Shown here: positions 62,025 to 64,000 of the stretch, one piece after another | How the letters are laid out: each line of letters opens with the position of its first letter | How positions within the stretch are numbered: the stretch's first letter is position 1 | From: Sinorhizobium kostiense | GTDB lineage: Bacteria; Pseudomonadota; Alphaproteobacteria; Rhizobiales; Rhizobiaceae | Direction: 5' to 3' | DNA length: 64,000 bases | Assembly: GCF_017874595.1 (NCBI RefSeq) | Contig: NZ_JAGILA010000001.1 | Location: 868,001-932,000 of the forward strand | Program-made: the position numbers and the translations under genes | Notes under the pieces: generated by a model | Database searches by the model: none | What the model was told of the DNA's origin: nothing | The model's input: only the letters and a program-made list of their open reading frames with translations

Positions 62025-63104
62025 ATGACAGAGCGGTTCATCGCCTTCGAAGGTGTGCGCAAGTCCTATGACGGCAAGAGCTATGTCGTCCGTGGCCTCG
62101 ATCTCGACGTCGCCAGGGGAGAGTTCCTGACGCTCCTCGGCCCCTCGGGTTCCGGCAAGACGACGACGCTGATGATGCTCGCGGGCTTCGAAACTCCCAC
62201 CCACGGCTCGATCACCCTCGGGGGCGGACGAATTGAGCGCGTGCCGCCGCATCGGCGAAACATCGGCGTCGTCTTCCAGAACTATGCACTATTCCCCCAT
62301 ATGACTGTCGGCGAGAATTTGGCGTTCCCTCTGAAAATGCGACGGATGAGCAAGGCGGACGTGACGCAATGCGTTCGCCACGCGCTCGACATGGTGCGTA
62401 TGTCAAGCTTCGAGGGTCGCCGCCCGAACCAGCTATCCGGCGGCCAGCAGCAGCGTATCGCGCTCGCCCGTGCACTGGTGTTTGAGCCGCAATTGGTGCT
62501 GATGGACGAGCCGCTCGGGGCCCTCGACAAACAACTTCGCGAGCATATGCAGCTCGAGATCAAGCATCTGCACAATAGACTCGGCATCAACGTCGTGTAC
62601 GTCACCCACGACCAGAGCGAAGCCCTCACGATGTCCGACCGTGTGGGCGTCTTCAACGACGGCACTCTCCAGCAGATCGCTTCGCCGCACGACCTCTATG
62701 AGGCTCCAGCCAATCCGTTCGTGGCGACCTTCATCGGCGAAAACAACGCGATTGCCGGCGAGGTCGTCGAGCTGTCGAACGGCACTTGCCGGATCAAGGC
62801 GAGCGACGGGTCCCTCATTTCAGCGATTCCTGGAGGCGGGCTGAAGATTGGAGCCAGGACCACGCTCGTGCTTCGACCGGAACGCATTTCGCTGGCCGAG
62901 GATCTGGCCGGCGCAAATCGCTTCACGGCCCACGTCAACGAGCTCATCTATCACGGCGATCACATGCGGCTGCGCGTCACGGTCTGCGGTTGTGACGATG
63001 TCCGCATCAAGATTCCTGCAGGCGCCGGGCGTACGCCGCAACCTGGCGCACACATCGACATCGGTTGGGCCCGCGAAGACTGCCGGGCGCTCGCTCAATC
63101 CTGA
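62025..63104 (+). CDS. Polyamine-type ABC transporter ATPase (PotA type)
   Basis: 359 residues. Walker A GPSGSGKTT, signature LSGGQQQRIALARA, Walker B LMDEPLGALD, H-loop VYVTHDQSEA; C-terminal TOBE domain from about 275. PotA-type rather than HisP-type, so unlikely to serve the family-3 amino-acid importer upstream. First gene of an operon that continues into a PotD-like binding protein and presumably two permeases beyond the window. Confidence 0.93.
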   Translation: MTERFIAFEGVRKSYDGKSYVVRGLDLDVARGEFLTLLGPSGSGKTTTLMMLAGFETPTHGSITLGGGRIERVPPHRRNIGVVFQNYALFPHMTVGENLAFPLKMRRMSKADVTQCVRHALDMVRMSSFEGRRPNQLSGGQQQRIALARALVFEPQLVLMDEPLGALDKQLREHMQLEIKHLHNRLGINVVYVTHDQSEALTMSDRVGVFNDGTLQQIASPHDLYEAPANPFVATFIGENNAIAGEVVELSNGTCRIKASDGSLISAIPGGGLKIGARTTLVLRPERISLAEDLAGANRFTAHVNELIYHGDHMRLRVTVCGCDDVRIKIPAGAGRTPQPGAHIDIGWAREDCRALAQS

Positions 63105-63147
63105 CGATGATCCGAGACCTTGCAAACGAAAACAAAGGGGAACAAGC

Positions 63148-64000
63148 ATGAGAACCATACTGAAAGTGTTGCAATCATCCGCTGTCGGACTCGTTTTGAC
63201 CATGCCGGCTTTTGCGCAGGACACGATAACAGTGACCTCCTGGGGCGGCGCCTACACCAAAAGCCAGGAGAAGGCATTTTTCGAACCGTATTCCAAAGAA
63301 ACGGGCGTCAAGATTCTACAGGACGAGTGGGACGGCTCGACCGCCAAGTTGAAAGGCATGGTCGAAACGGGCCAGGTGACCTGGGATGTCGTCGACGTGG
63401 AGCCGGGGCATGCGCTGCAGGGTTGCGACGAAGGATGGCTCGATGAGATCGACTATTCGGAGGTCGGCGGCAAGGAAGCCTTCATCGATGGCGCTGCAAT
63501 GGATTGCGCTGCTGCTACAATCGTCTTCGGAACGATCTACGCCTATGACGCGGACAAGTTCGCAAATGGAGGTCCGACCACGATGGCAGACCTCTTCGAC
63601 ACCGAGAAGTTTCCGGGCCCGAGGGCACTCCGCAAGGCACCCAAGACAACGCTGGAGTTCGCGCTCATCGCCGATGGGGTGAAGCCGTCCGAGGTTTACG
63701 ATGTGCTCGGTACGCCGGAAGGCGTCGACCGCGCCTTCAAGAAGCTCGACACGATCAAGAAAGACGTCAAGGTCTGGTGGACGGCCGGTGCCCAGCCCCC
63801 GCAACTGCTCGCCGACGGTGAAGTCGTGATGACGACCGCCTGGAACGGCCGCATCTATGACGCCGTGAAGAACAGCGGCAAGAACTTCAAGATCGTCTGG
63901 GACGGGCAGGGGATGGATTTCAACCTCTGGGCCCAGCCAAAGGGCGCGGCTCACAAGGAGGCCGCTGACAAATTCATTGCATACACGCTCAACCCCGACG
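63148..64000 (+). CDS. Polyamine/putrescine-type binding protein (PotD family), cut by window edge
   Basis: At least 284 residues, no stop before the edge. AAAGGGG precedes the ATG at 63148. Signal peptide MRTILKVLQSSAVGLVLTMP to FAQ. Mature start DTITVTSWGGAYTKSQEKAFFEPYSKETGVKI is the usual family pattern, with WDVVDVEPGHALQGCDEGWLDEIDYS later. Spermidine, putrescine or an amino-acid derivative may be the ligand; the MocR and DadA-like neighbours hint at an amino-acid-derived one. Confidence 0.92.
   Translation, partial: MRTILKVLQSSAVGLVLTMPAFAQDTITVTSWGGAYTKSQEKAFFEPYSKETGVKILQDEWDGSTAKLKGMVETGQVTWDVVDVEPGHALQGCDEGWLDEIDYSEVGGKEAFIDGAAMDCAAATIVFGTIYAYDADKFANGGPTTMADLFDTEKFPGPRALRKAPKTTLEFALIADGVKPSEVYDVLGTPEGVDRAFKKLDTIKKDVKVWWTAGAQPPQLLADGEVVMTTAWNGRIYDAVKNSGKNFKIVWDGQGMDFNLWAQPKGAAHKEAADKFIAYTLNPD

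Noticed and set aside
62025..63104. Assigning this ATPase to the amino-acid importer at 52649-54975
   Set aside because: It has the PotA/MalK-type TOBE tail, lies 7 kb away behind a divergent regulator and is followed directly by its own PotD-like binding protein.
1..64000. CRISPR arrays, tRNA/rRNA genes, transposases or integrases
   Set aside because: I saw no regularly spaced repeats, no cloverleaf-like conserved tRNA arms and no transposase motifs; the only dispersed repeat is the imperfect 35-bp pair.

Overview
The window looks like a high-GC alphaproteobacterial replicon of the Rhizobiales, most likely Sinorhizobium/Ensifer and probably a secondary replicon of pSymB type. I base this on the density of solute-binding-protein ABC transporters, the assimilatory nitrate cluster, the NfeD/slipin pair, FixK-type anaeroboxes and RirA-type iron boxes. 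The species assignment is inference from gene content, not from a database match. I saw no rRNA, tRNA, CRISPR array or intact insertion sequence.

Layout. (a) 1-5213, minus strand: a LacI-controlled sugar operon (lacI, binding protein, two permeases, GH32 beta-fructosidase cut by the left edge). (b) 5553-9122, plus strand: nfeD, its SPFH partner and a MgtC/DUF4010 membrane protein. (c) 9145-12009, minus strand: a phasin-like protein, a tandem universal stress protein and a zinc alcohol dehydrogenase, with two good FixK/FNR boxes. (d) 12148-12624: a Nudix hydrolase. (e) 12614-28657, minus strand: a 16-kb nitrate assimilation cluster in the order nasT-nasS-nrtA-nrtB-nrtCD(fused)-nirB-nirD-FNT channel-PP2C/Ser-Thr kinase-nasA-cysG (SUMT domain truncated). 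(f) 28993-37712: an AraC regulator divergent from a polyol ABC transporter with three dehydrogenases (one ribitol-dehydrogenase-like, one L-xylulose-reductase-like) and one internally deleted SDR pseudogene. (g) 38137-46472: a mosaic of a frameshifted acetyltransferase, small enzymes, an MBL hydrolase with LysR, MFS with AraC, and Rrf2 with a methyltransferase. An imperfect 35-bp direct repeat flanks the MFS/AraC pair. (h) 47026-50543: a siderophore-type binding protein and a convergent TonB-dependent receptor, each with an upstream TGA-N9-TCA iron box. (i) 50917-58981: a dienelactone hydrolase-like protein, then GntR, an amino-acid ABC importer without an ATPase, gamma-glutamyltransferase, isochorismatase-family hydrolase, SBF-like transporter and GYD protein. 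(j) 59099-64000: a D-amino-acid dehydrogenase-like oxidoreductase and MocR regulator divergent from a polyamine-type ABC operon cut by the right edge.

How the genes work together. The nitrate cluster is the best-resolved system. NrtABC imports nitrate, NasA reduces it to nitrite, NirBD reduces nitrite to ammonium, CysG supplies siroheme (at least its later steps), and NasS/NasT senses nitrate. The nrtA leader carries a sigma-54 -24/-12 element, an ANTAR-type hairpin with loop AATGGG and a strong terminator, in the order needed for nitrogen-limited initiation plus nitrate-dependent antitermination. The least described component is the membrane-anchored PP2C phosphatase/kinase fusion between the FNT channel and the nitrate reductase.
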